DNA from: CAYICL01 sp964361885
GTDB taxonomy: Bacteria > Patescibacteriota > Microgenomatia > UBA1400 > CG1-02-47-37
Assembly: GCA_964361885.1 (NCBI GenBank)
Contig: CAYICL010000022.1
Span: 1 to 12,133, forward strand
Direction: 5' to 3'
DNA length: 12,133 bases
Part shown: positions 1 to 7,120 of the stretch, one piece after another
How positions within the stretch are numbered: position 1 is the first letter of the stretch
Layout: every line of letters begins with the position of its first letter
Program-made: the position numbers and the translations under genes
The notes under the pieces: generated by a model
Database searches by the model: none
Seen by the model: the letters and a program-made list of their open reading frames with translations, nothing else
Told to the model about the DNA's origin: nothing

Positions 1-844
1 CAAACTCTTTGAGAAGGTCTTTTTGGCGGCGGGAGAGACGGTCAGGGATTTTAATTAAGAAACGAACGTATTGATCTCCCCTGCCGGAACTGCGGAGATG
101 GGGCATGCCTTTACCCCGAAGCCTGACCAGGGTGCCGGGTTGAGTAGCAGGCAGGACTTTGAGTTTTAAATCGCCGTCAACTGTCGGCACCTGAATAACA
201 GCACCTAAAGCTGCTTCTGAAAAAGAAATGGGTTGGTCAATAAAAATGTCGGCGCCGTCACGCTTGAAAGCATGATGGGGTTTAACTTCGATAGTGACAT
301 AAAACTCGTTAAAGCGGATGCGGGTGCCGTCGTCGGCGCCGGCAGGAATTTTAATGGTATATTCTTTGCCCTGATGAACCAAGGTGCGGGTAGTGCCTTT
401 GACTGCCTCCATAAAATCTATTGAAATACCATAGCGAGGAATCCGGGTCTGGCGAAAGGGCGAACCGCCGCCAAAAAAAGATTCAAAGATTTCAAAGGGA
501 TCGGAAAAACCACCGAAATCAAATCCACCCGGACTGCCGGAAGTAGAATAAGTATAGGTGAAAGGACCTTGGCGGTAGGTGCGGGCGCCTCCACTAAAAC
601 CGCCAAAACCTTGAGACGGATCAAAGGCGGCGTGACCAAACTGGTCATAGGTTTTTTTCTTTTCAGAATTAGATAAAACTTCGTAAGCCTCGGAAATTTC
701 TTTGAATTTCTCGGTGGCGTCAGCGGATTTGTTCCGGTCGGGATGGTACTTCAAAGCCAACTGACGGTAAGCCTTCTTAAGCTCGGCCGCCGAGGCGCTT
801 TTGTTTACCCCCAAAACATCGTAAAAATCCCGTTTGGTGGTCAT
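1..844 (-). CDS. dnaJ: DnaJ co-chaperone, zinc-finger-less (type II), 3' end cut by window edge
   Basis: J-domain protein that stimulates DnaK ATPase and delivers unfolded clients in the cytoplasm. The 281 visible residues begin MTTKRDFYDVLGV. A J domain covers about 5-70, with HPD at 34-36, followed by a Gly/Phe-rich segment (about 79-130, with FGGF, GGFDFGGF and FFGGG). The C-terminal substrate-binding domains start near 138 and include IPAGADDGTRIRF (166-178) and LRGKGMP (242-248). No cysteine occurs in the visible part, so the four CxxCxGxG repeats of classical DnaJ are absent, as in CbpA-type proteins. The ATG shares one base with the dnaK stop (TAATG), which implies translational coupling. 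The gene was left out if only ORFs fully inside the window are counted, but the frame is open to base 1. Only a short C-terminal piece should be missing. Confidence 0.95.
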   Translation of the reverse strand, partial: MTTKRDFYDVLGVNKSASAAELKKAYRQLALKYHPDRNKSADATEKFKEISEAYEVLSNSEKKKTYDQFGHAAFDPSQGFGGFSGGARTYRQGPFTYTYSTSGSPGGFDFGGFSDPFEIFESFFGGGSPFRQTRIPRYGISIDFMEAVKGTTRTLVHQGKEYTIKIPAGADDGTRIRFNEFYVTIEVKPHHAFKRDGADIFIDQPISFSEAALGAVIQVPTVDGDLKLKVLPATQPGTLVRLRGKGMPHLRSSGRGDQYVRFLIKIPDRLSRRQKDLLKEF

Positions 845-2736
845 TAGTCTTCAACGACTTCGCCTTCTTGGGCTTTGGACTTGTCGTCGGCTTTTTTATC
901 ACCGTCAGGTTTTTTCTCGTCCTTTTTCTCCTCGCCAGCCGGTTTTTCATACATGGCCGCGCCGACTTTTTGGATGGCTTCTGACAAGTCTTTGGTTTTA
1001 GCTTCAAGCTCGTCTTTACTGCCGGAGTCCAAAATGTCTTTCAAGGCTTTGATCTTTGACTCAACCTCGTCTTTATCTTCTTTTTTCACTTTGTCGCCGG
1101 CTTCCTTAAGAGTTTTTTCAGCGGTAAAGATCAAGGTGTCGGCTTGATTTTTAGCTTCCACTTGCTCTTTTTTAAGTTTATCCTCTTCGGCATGTTTTTC
1201 GGCTTCTTTGGTAATTTTTTCCACTTCTTCGTCAGATAAGCCGGTGGAGCCTTTAATGGTAATTTTTTGCTCTTTACTGGTGGCTTTGTCTAAGGCTTTC
1301 ACATTTAAAATGCCGTTGGCATCAATGTCAAAGCTGACTTCGATTTGAGGCACCCCTCGCGGACTCGGGGGAATTCCGTCCAGGATAAACCGGCCCAAGG
1401 ATTTATTGTCCCCGGCCATCGGCCGTTCACCCTGTAAAACATTGATTTCCACTGAAGTTTGGTTGTCGGCAGCAGTGGAAAAGACTTGAGACTTTGAAGT
1501 AGGGATAGTAGTGTTTCGGTCAATCAAGGGAGTGGAAACACTGCCCAGGGTTTCAATGCCCAAAGTTAAAGGGGTAACGTCAAGCAGTAAAACGTCAGTA
1601 ACGTCGCCCATTAAAACGCCTGCCTGAATGGCCGCACCGACCGCTACCACTTCATCTGGGTTAACTGATTTGTTTGGTTCCTGGCCAAAGAAGTCTTTGA
1701 CTGTCTGGTAAACCTTAGGCATCCTTGTTTGGCCGCCAACCAAAACCACGGCATCAATGTCTTTGGGGTCTTTTTTGGCATCTTTAAGACAGGCTTTGAC
1801 CGGTTTCATGGTTGATTCAATTAAGTCTTCAACCAGACTTTCCAGTTTGGCCCGGGTCAGCTTCATGGTTAAATGGAGAGGCTGACCATCTTTAGATTGA
1901 GTAATAAAGGGTTGATTGATTTCGCTTTCTTTTGAGGAAGAAAGTTCGATTTTGGCTTTCTCGGCCGCATCTTTGATTCTTTGCAAAGCTTGTTTATCGG
2001 CCTTTAAGTCAATGCCGTGTTCTTTTTTAAACTCGGCGGTAATATATTCAATAATTCTTTGGTCGAAATCATCGCCGCCCAAATGAGTGTCACCATTGGT
2101 GGCTTTAACCTCATAAACATTGTCGCCCAGCTCCAAGACAGAAATGTCAAAGGTGCCGCCGCCTAAGTCATAGACAGCGATGGTTTCGACTTTTTTCTTT
2201 TCCAAGCCGTAGGCTAAAGCAGCCGCAGTGGGTTCGTTGATAATACGCTCGACTTTTAAGCCGGCAATCTCACCGGCTTGTTTGGTGGCTTGACGCTGAG
2301 CATCGTTAAAGTAGGCCGGAACAGTAATAACGGCTTGATCGATTGATTGACCTAAGTAGGCCTCGGCGTCGGTCTTGGCTTTTTGGAGGATTTTTGCGGA
2401 GATTTCTTGGGGAGAATAGGTTTTACCGGCAACTTCAATAACGGCTAAGTCGCCTTTCCCGGCAACGATTTTGTACGCCACCATCCCTTGAGTTTTTTTA
2501 ACTTCTGCGTCAGAGATTTTCCGACCCATCAGCCGTTTAACTGAATAGATAGAGTTCTCAGGATTTAAGACCATCTGGCGTTTAGCGATGTCGCCAACCA
2601 GATTTTTAGTCGGTTCAACCACCGAAGGAATCAAGTTTCTGCCTTCGGCAGAAGGAATGACTTTAGGTGAACCGCCTTCCATAATAGCGACGGCTGAGTT
2701 GGTGGTACCGAGATCAATACCGATAATTTTTCCCAT
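844..2736 (-). CDS. dnaK: Chaperone DnaK (Hsp70)
   Basis: ATP-driven Hsp70 chaperone, 630 aa, close to the usual 610-640. The nucleotide-binding domain shows IDLGTT (7-12), the catalytic-type Lys67 in SVKR, VPAYFNDAQR (139-148), DLGGGTFD (190-197) and VLVGGQTRMP (331-340). The interdomain linker is DVLLLDVTPL (381-390). The beta substrate-binding domain spans about 391-500 and the helical lid about 500-600. A low-complexity Lys/Asp/Glu tail (601-630) ends EGEVVED, a loose version of the usual acidic EEVD-like end. Residues about 70-110 keep the N-terminal insertion found in E. coli-like DnaK and missing in Firmicutes DnaK (by memory of the family, not an alignment). It lies 11 bp after grpE, overlaps dnaJ by one base, and has its own strong Shine-Dalgarno site. 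Confidence 0.98.
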   Translation of the reverse strand: MGKIIGIDLGTTNSAVAIMEGGSPKVIPSAEGRNLIPSVVEPTKNLVGDIAKRQMVLNPENSIYSVKRLMGRKISDAEVKKTQGMVAYKIVAGKGDLAVIEVAGKTYSPQEISAKILQKAKTDAEAYLGQSIDQAVITVPAYFNDAQRQATKQAGEIAGLKVERIINEPTAAALAYGLEKKKVETIAVYDLGGGTFDISVLELGDNVYEVKATNGDTHLGGDDFDQRIIEYITAEFKKEHGIDLKADKQALQRIKDAAEKAKIELSSSKESEINQPFITQSKDGQPLHLTMKLTRAKLESLVEDLIESTMKPVKACLKDAKKDPKDIDAVVLVGGQTRMPKVYQTVKDFFGQEPNKSVNPDEVVAVGAAIQAGVLMGDVTDVLLLDVTPLTLGIETLGSVSTPLIDRNTTIPTSKSQVFSTAADNQTSVEINVLQGERPMAGDNKSLGRFILDGIPPSPRGVPQIEVSFDIDANGILNVKALDKATSKEQKITIKGSTGLSDEEVEKITKEAEKHAEEDKLKKEQVEAKNQADTLIFTAEKTLKEAGDKVKKEDKDEVESKIKALKDILDSGSKDELEAKTKDLSEAIQKVGAAMYEKPAGEEKKDEKKPDGDKKADDKSKAQEGEVVED

Positions 2737-2740
2737 ATAA

Positions 2741-2746
2741 ACCTCC
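2741..2746 (-). promoter_or_regulatory. Strong Shine-Dalgarno site of dnaK
   Basis: GGAGGT on the minus strand, preceded by AA/A to give AAAGGAGGT, ends 4 nt before the dnaK ATG. It is the only strong Shine-Dalgarno site before any gene in this window. It would let DnaK be made at a higher rate than the other products of the same operon mRNA. Confidence 0.85.
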
Positions 2747-2747
2747 T

Positions 2748-3164
2748 TTAATTTTTAGGCGGGGCAGAAACCCCGTTGCCAACCTTAACTTGGGCAGGTC
2801 TTAAAACCCGGCCGTTTAAGGTATAACCTTTAATAATAACAAATATTACCTGATTTTTGACACCAGAAACCATTTCAATACATTCAGCCCGGTGAGGATC
2901 AAAAGTTTTACCTAAAACAGTAATTTCTTCAACCCCTTCTGCTTTTAGGGCTGATTTAAACTGATTGATGGCCAGTTGTAAACCTTTATCTTTTAAGTGG
3001 GCTTGGGCTCTCTCCAGGTCATCAAGAACCGGTAAGAGATTTTTTATTAAGTCGGCAGCAGCAAATTTGGCAAAAGCCAAGCGGTCGGCTTGATGTCTTT
3101 TTTCCAGGTTTTGATAGTCGGCCAATGCCCGCTTTAAATTGGTTTCAAGATCAGTTTTTTTCAT
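2748..3164 (-). CDS. grpE: Nucleotide exchange factor GrpE, short form
   Basis: Cytoplasmic nucleotide exchange factor that releases ADP from DnaK. At 138 aa it is well below the usual 180-200, because the acidic N-terminal extension is absent and the long helix is shortened. Recognisable GrpE elements are the helix with YQNLEKR (17-23), LLPVLDDLERA (43-53), GVEEI (77-81), FDPHRAECI (88-96, usually FDPxxHEAI) and the beta domain GYTLNGRVLRPAQVKVG (113-129). The ATG lies 2 bp after the hrcA stop, and no Shine-Dalgarno site precedes it, so coupling to hrcA translation is likely. The start could not lie further upstream without running back into hrcA. Confidence 0.95.
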   Translation of the reverse strand: MKKTDLETNLKRALADYQNLEKRHQADRLAFAKFAAADLIKNLLPVLDDLERAQAHLKDKGLQLAINQFKSALKAEGVEEITVLGKTFDPHRAECIEMVSGVKNQVIFVIIKGYTLNGRVLRPAQVKVGNGVSAPPKN

Positions 3165-3166
3165 AA

Positions 3167-3892
3167 TTACCAGTTTTTAGCAATTTGACTGACTAGGTTG
3201 CCAAAATATCTGATGATGGGAATAATATGAGAGTAGTTTAAGCGGGACGGGCCGATGATGCCTAAGCACCCGGAAAAATCATTGGTAGCAAAATCAGTAA
3301 AAACTAAACCTAGACCTTGAAAGGAGTCTTTTTCCAGATCGTCACCAACTAAGATATGAATCTGTTCATCGCCGCTGGCTTTGGCAAAAAGAGCATGAAG
3401 CTGGTTAAATTCATCAATTAGGCTTAAGACTTCACGAGCGACATCAATATCATAAAACTCGGGATTGTCTAAAATATGGGCGTGACCAGCATGATAAACA
3501 TCACCCTTGCTGGTGCAAGACACGGCCAAAGTTTTGGTTTTATCCGCCAAAACCCGAGTAATTTCTTTTAAAAACCGATCGACTTCAAAACGATGATCCC
3601 AGACTTTTTCTTTAACAGCCACTTCTTCGGCGACAGAGACTTCTTCTTCTTTTAAAAGCTCTCTGACGTAATATTTTAAGGCCATGGGGGTGGGGGTCCG
3701 GCCGGCTGAAGTATGGGGTTGATATAAAAATCCTGCCTGGGTCAGATTAACCATTTCGTTTCTAATGGTGGCCGGAGAGACACTCAGGTTGTATTTTTTT
3801 TCTAAAGTAACGCTGCCAACCGGCTGGGCAGTAGCGGTGTACTCCTCGATAATGGCTTTGAGAATTTGAGCCTGACGGTCGTTGAGATTCAT
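3167..3892 (-). CDS. hrcA: Heat-inducible transcription repressor HrcA, short form
   Basis: Repressor of class I heat-shock genes that binds CIRCE operators. The 241 aa start MNLNDRQAQILKAI. The N-terminal winged helix carries the family signature SVSPATIRNEMVNL (37-50) and QPHTSAGRTPT (58-68). The C-terminal GAF-like domain ends with LGIIGPSRLNYSHII (210-224), the usual G-IGP-R-NY motif. The family is normally about 340 aa; the shortening is in the middle, where the dimerisation insert lies. A longer reading exists from a TTG at 3931, but that codon is inside the -35 box and its extra 13 residues do not look like HrcA. The ATG at 3892 is therefore chosen. It is the first gene of the hrcA-grpE-dnaK-dnaJ operon and is probably autoregulated through the CIRCE at 3895-3921. 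Confidence 0.95.
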   Translation of the reverse strand: MNLNDRQAQILKAIIEEYTATAQPVGSVTLEKKYNLSVSPATIRNEMVNLTQAGFLYQPHTSAGRTPTPMALKYYVRELLKEEEVSVAEEVAVKEKVWDHRFEVDRFLKEITRVLADKTKTLAVSCTSKGDVYHAGHAHILDNPEFYDIDVAREVLSLIDEFNQLHALFAKASGDEQIHILVGDDLEKDSFQGLGLVFTDFATNDFSGCLGIIGPSRLNYSHIIPIIRYFGNLVSQIAKNW

Positions 3893-3894
3893 AA

Positions 3895-3921
3895 TTAGCA
3901 GTAGAGTATCACGACTGCTAA
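3895..3921. promoter_or_regulatory. CIRCE operator, variant (HrcA binding site)
   Basis: Inverted repeat with 9-bp arms and a 9-bp spacer: TTAGCAGTA (3895-3903), spacer 3904-3912, GACTGCTAA (3913-3921). The classical CIRCE is TTAGCACTC-N9-GAGTGCTAA. Spacing and the outer six bases of each arm are exact. The seventh base is changed C to G, with the matching G to C change in the other arm, so symmetry is kept; only the innermost pair is broken. The site lies 3 bp from the hrcA start codon and covers its -10 box, the expected place for HrcA repression. It also fills the -35 zone of the divergent hydrolase promoter. Confidence 0.92.
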
Positions 3922-3931
3922 ATGATGTCAA
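3903..3931 (-). promoter_or_regulatory. Promoter of the hrcA-grpE-dnaK-dnaJ operon
   Basis: On the minus strand, a perfect -35 TTGACA (3931-3926) is followed after 17 bp by TACTCT (3908-3903), which is preceded by TGA to make an extended -10. The predicted start of transcription is near 3896, only about 4 nt before the hrcA ATG. The -10 lies inside the CIRCE element. Confidence 0.75.
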
Positions 3932-3933
3932 GG

Positions 3934-3942
3934 TGTTATAAT
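3934..3942 (+). promoter_or_regulatory. Extended -10 promoter of the hydrolase gene
   Basis: TGT followed by a perfect TATAAT (3937-3942). No good -35 is visible at 17 bp; that position falls in the right arm of CIRCE. Counting 7 nt from the end of the -10 puts transcription start at 3949, the A of the ATG, so the mRNA should be leaderless. Confidence 0.7.
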
Positions 3943-3948
3943 ATATTG

Positions 3949-5322
3949 ATGAAGCTTAAAATTTTTGGGTTGATTGTTTTAATAGTGGGTTTGATAATTA
4001 GTTTGGATTTGGGGAAAAAGGTGAGCCAACTTTTATCTGAAGCGTCAGGGAAAAAAGCCGAAATTATAGTTGAAGCGGATAAAGAATTAGGGAAAATGCC
4101 CAGACCCTGGAATAGCTATGGCCAGGGAGGTGAAGCCAGTGACGGCATGCTGCAAACAGCGGTGAGCCAAATGAAGTCCTTGTCCCCCGACTATATCCGG
4201 ATAGACCATATTTATGATTTTTATGAAGTGGTGCAAAAAGAGAATGATAGTTTAAGATTTTCTTTTGATAAACTGGATAAAGAAGTCGAAGCAATTTTAG
4301 CCAGTGGAGCCAAGCCGTTTTTGGCTTTATCCTACATGCCGCCGGCAATGGCTAATAATGTAACCGATCAGCCAAACAACTGGGGCGAGTGGCAAGCGCT
4401 GGTCAAGGCTACGATTGAGCATTATTCGGGCAAACAGAATAAAAATATCAGTAATGTCTATTATGAAGTTTGGAATGAGCCGGATCTGTTTGGCAACTGG
4501 AAGATGTATGGAGAAAAAAACTATCTGGAACTTTACCGCCAATCAGCCATAGCCGCAGACAAAGCCGGTAATGTGCAACCGTTTAAGTTGGGCGGGCCGG
4601 CAACAACCGGGCTTTACAAAAACTGGACCGAGGGTTTGTTTAAGTTTATTAACGACGGAAACTTACGCTTTGATTTTGTTTCATGGCATAGGTACAGCCT
4701 GAATCCGGACGGATTTGTCCAAGACGTAGAGAGTTTAAGCCGAATTTTAAGCCGGTACCCAAGACTGGCTTTAAAAGAAAGGGTGATCAGCGAGTGGGGG
4801 CCGGATGCAAAAAACCACCCGGCTTATGACAATCAGATAGGAGCGGCTCATGCGGTAGCAGCAGCAAGAGAGATGCTGGGGATAATCAATAAAGCCATCG
4901 CTTTTGAAATCAAGGACGGTTTAAGCCCTGAAGGTAAGGCCTTCTGGGGCCGGTGGGGACTAATGACCCACGAGAAGACCGGACTACAGTTAAAACCAAG
5001 GTATAAAGCCTTTCTCTGGTTGAATGAAATCGGGGAAACCAGGGTGCGATTAACCGGGGAGGGTAGTTTTGTTAAGGGCATCGCGGCTAAAAAAGGAGAG
5101 GAGATCCAGATAAACTTAGTTAATTTTGATCCATATAATGCCCATCAAGAAGCGGTACCGGTGATTGTAAAAAATTTATCGCCGGGGAATTATCAAGTGG
5201 TGAGGCAAGATTTTGAAGGGAAAAAGTCGACCGCTGAAGTGACGATTACTCAGGGCACCTGGGTAGGTCAAGTATTGTTAAGACCTAATGATATTGTCAG
5301 GGTAGTCCTAAAAAAGATTTAG
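3949..5322 (+). CDS. Membrane-anchored glycoside hydrolase, GH39-like
   Basis: Probable extracytoplasmic retaining glycosidase of 457 aa. MKLKIFGLIVLIVGLIIS is a signal peptide or, more likely, an N-terminal anchor, followed by a short linker. The rest is a clan A TIM barrel. The acid/base candidate is Glu177 in VWNEPDLFGNW (NEP motif) and the nucleophile candidate is Glu282 in VISEWGPD, with SWHRYS between them. The order and spacing fit GH39 (beta-xylosidase or iduronidase type), though GH5- or GH30-like families of the same clan cannot be excluded. About residues 365-457 form a beta-rich domain usual for such enzymes. The substrate is not deducible. An in-frame ATG at 3922 exists, but the -10 box would then be coding (Cys-Tyr-Asn), so the ATG at 3949 is preferred. 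The gene is divergent from hrcA. Confidence 0.8.
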   Translation: MKLKIFGLIVLIVGLIISLDLGKKVSQLLSEASGKKAEIIVEADKELGKMPRPWNSYGQGGEASDGMLQTAVSQMKSLSPDYIRIDHIYDFYEVVQKENDSLRFSFDKLDKEVEAILASGAKPFLALSYMPPAMANNVTDQPNNWGEWQALVKATIEHYSGKQNKNISNVYYEVWNEPDLFGNWKMYGEKNYLELYRQSAIAADKAGNVQPFKLGGPATTGLYKNWTEGLFKFINDGNLRFDFVSWHRYSLNPDGFVQDVESLSRILSRYPRLALKERVISEWGPDAKNHPAYDNQIGAAHAVAAAREMLGIINKAIAFEIKDGLSPEGKAFWGRWGLMTHEKTGLQLKPRYKAFLWLNEIGETRVRLTGEGSFVKGIAAKKGEEIQINLVNFDPYNAHQEAVPVIVKNLSPGNYQVVRQDFEGKKSTAEVTITQGTWVGQVLLRPNDIVRVVLKKI

Positions 5323-5323
5323 A

Positions 5324-7120
5324 CTATCTTCTTAACAAAGCCAAAAATGCTTCTTGGGGAAGAGTAATTTTACCGATTTGTTTAAGCCGCTTTTTGCCCC
5401 TTTTTTGCTTGGTTAAGAGTTTGTCTTTTCTGGTTTGATCACCACCATAGAGTTTGGCGGTAACGTCTTTTCGAAAAGCCTTGAGGGTTTCTCGGGCTAA
5501 AACATGGCCGTTTAAACAAACCTGAATGGGAACTTCAAACTGTTGACGAGGAATAACCGCTTTTAAGCGTGTGGCTAAGGCTTTGGCCAGGATTTCGGCT
5601 TTGGAGCGAACGGTTAAGGTTGCCAAGGGTTCAATCGGTTGGCGGTTAATCAAAACGTCGAGTTTAACAATATCGGCCGCTTTAAATTGACTAAACTGCC
5701 AGTCAAGACTGGCAAAACCGGAAGAGACCGATTTTAGCTGGCCAAAAAAATCACTAATGAGCTCCTGAAGCGGCATCAAGTAAGTTAATTTAACGTGGTT
5801 GGCAAAAAATTCTTGATCTTTGACTTGAGCCCTAAACTGGCGGCATAAATCCATAATCCGGCCCAGGTATTGAATGGGAGAATAGATCGATAAGAGTATA
5901 AACGGTTCTTTAATTTGATTAATTAAAGCGAGGTCGGGTAAGGCAGTCGGGCTGAGAATGGAAATGGTTTGGTGGTTTTTTTTCAACTCAACTTGATATT
6001 CAACAGAAGGACTGGTGGAGATTAAATCAAGATCAAATTCGCGCTCTAAACGCTCCTGAACAATGTCGGCATGAAGCAAACCCTGAAAACCGACTTTGTA
6101 GCCACTGCCTAAAACAGCTGAAGCCACCGGCTGAAAAGACAGACTGGAGTCGATCAGCCTTAACTTGGCTAAAGAATTTTTTAGTTTAAGAAAATCCTGG
6201 TTGTCAACCGGATAAAGATCCATAAAAACCATTGGTTGAGGTTCCCGATAACCGGGCAGGGACTTAGAAGCAGGGTCTAAAGCAGCAGTCATGGTATCGC
6301 CAACCCGGCATAAAGACAGATCTTTCAGGCCGGTTGCGATAAAACCGACTTCGCCGGCGTTCAAACCGTCGGAAGGAACCATTTGAGGAGAAAAGAAACC
6401 AATTTGATCGGCTTGAAAAGCGGCTTTTGAAGACATTAATAAAAGATCTTGATGGGGTTTAATTTGACCATTAACGACCCGGATCGAGGCGATAACACCG
6501 TGATGGGGATGATAAAAAGAGTTGAAAACCAAAGCTTGAAGAGGCGAGTTCTGACTGCCCTGAGGAGACGGTAAACGGTCAATCACTGCTTTAATTAATT
6601 GAATTACGTGTTGACCGGTTCTGGCAGAGATAGAAATAATATCGTCCAGCTTAAAGTTAAAGGTGGTTTGTATTTGAAGCATAACTTTGTCAATTTCGGC
6701 ATTTGGCAAATCAATTTTGTTGATAACCGGAATAAGTTTTAACTTGGCGGCTAAAGCATGGGAGGCATTAGCCATAGTTTGAGCTTGAATTCCCTGAGTC
6801 GCATCAACTAATAGAATGGCGCCTTCACAAGCGGCCAAAGAACGGGAAACTTCATAAGAGAAGTCGACATGGCCGGGGGTATCAATTAAATTCAGCGTAT
6901 AGCGATTAGCGCCTAGGGTATAGTGCATACGAACCGGAGCCAGCTTAATAGTAATCCCCCGTTCTTGTTCAATGGGGTTAGAGTCCAATAGCCTGTCTTT
7001 CAGATCTTTTTTTAAAACAGTGTTGGTGTATTCAAGAAATCTATCGGTAAGAGTGGTTTTGCCATGATCGATATGACTGATAACACAAAAATTTCTAATG
7101 GAATCAAGCCGGGTATTCAT
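5324..7120 (-). CDS. lepA: Elongation factor 4 (LepA) GTPase
   Basis: Ribosome-associated translational GTPase involved in initiation efficiency and back-translocation. Its 598 aa match the family length (E. coli 599). The G domain shows G1 SHIDHGKT (15-22), G2 ERGIT (53-57), G3 DTPGH (80-84), G4 NKID (134-137) and G5 SAR (165-167). Domain 2 and the two EF-G-like domains follow. The LepA-specific C-terminal domain is clear: YGGDQTRKDKLLTKQKRGKK, then KRLKQIGKITLPQEAFLALL. This tail separates it from EF-G, TypA and RF3. Its ATG overlaps the murJ stop as ATGA, and no Shine-Dalgarno site precedes it, so translation is probably coupled to murJ. The stop is one base from the convergent hydrolase stop. 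Confidence 0.97.
   Translation of the reverse strand: MNTRLDSIRNFCVISHIDHGKTTLTDRFLEYTNTVLKKDLKDRLLDSNPIEQERGITIKLAPVRMHYTLGANRYTLNLIDTPGHVDFSYEVSRSLAACEGAILLVDATQGIQAQTMANASHALAAKLKLIPVINKIDLPNAEIDKVMLQIQTTFNFKLDDIISISARTGQHVIQLIKAVIDRLPSPQGSQNSPLQALVFNSFYHPHHGVIASIRVVNGQIKPHQDLLLMSSKAAFQADQIGFFSPQMVPSDGLNAGEVGFIATGLKDLSLCRVGDTMTAALDPASKSLPGYREPQPMVFMDLYPVDNQDFLKLKNSLAKLRLIDSSLSFQPVASAVLGSGYKVGFQGLLHADIVQERLEREFDLDLISTSPSVEYQVELKKNHQTISILSPTALPDLALINQIKEPFILLSIYSPIQYLGRIMDLCRQFRAQVKDQEFFANHVKLTYLMPLQELISDFFGQLKSVSSGFASLDWQFSQFKAADIVKLDVLINRQPIEPLATLTVRSKAEILAKALATRLKAVIPRQQFEVPIQVCLNGHVLARETLKAFRKDVTAKLYGGDQTRKDKLLTKQKRGKKRLKQIGKITLPQEAFLALLRR

Noticed and set aside
875..1147. Plus-strand ORF of 90 aa opposite the dnaK 3' end.
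   Set aside because: Its Ser/Phe/Leu-rich product is the mirror of the Lys/Glu/Asp-rich dnaK tail; a shadow frame.
3922..3948. Upstream in-frame ATG at 3922 as start of the hydrolase.
   Set aside because: The extra nine codons consist of the promoter -10 and its surroundings, and the residues before MKLKIFG spoil an otherwise standard signal or anchor start.
5326..5375. Possible terminator hairpin after the hydrolase (CTTC and GAAG around 5349-5361, then a T-run).
   Set aside because: The stem is only four base pairs, lies inside lepA coding sequence and is not directly followed by the T-run.
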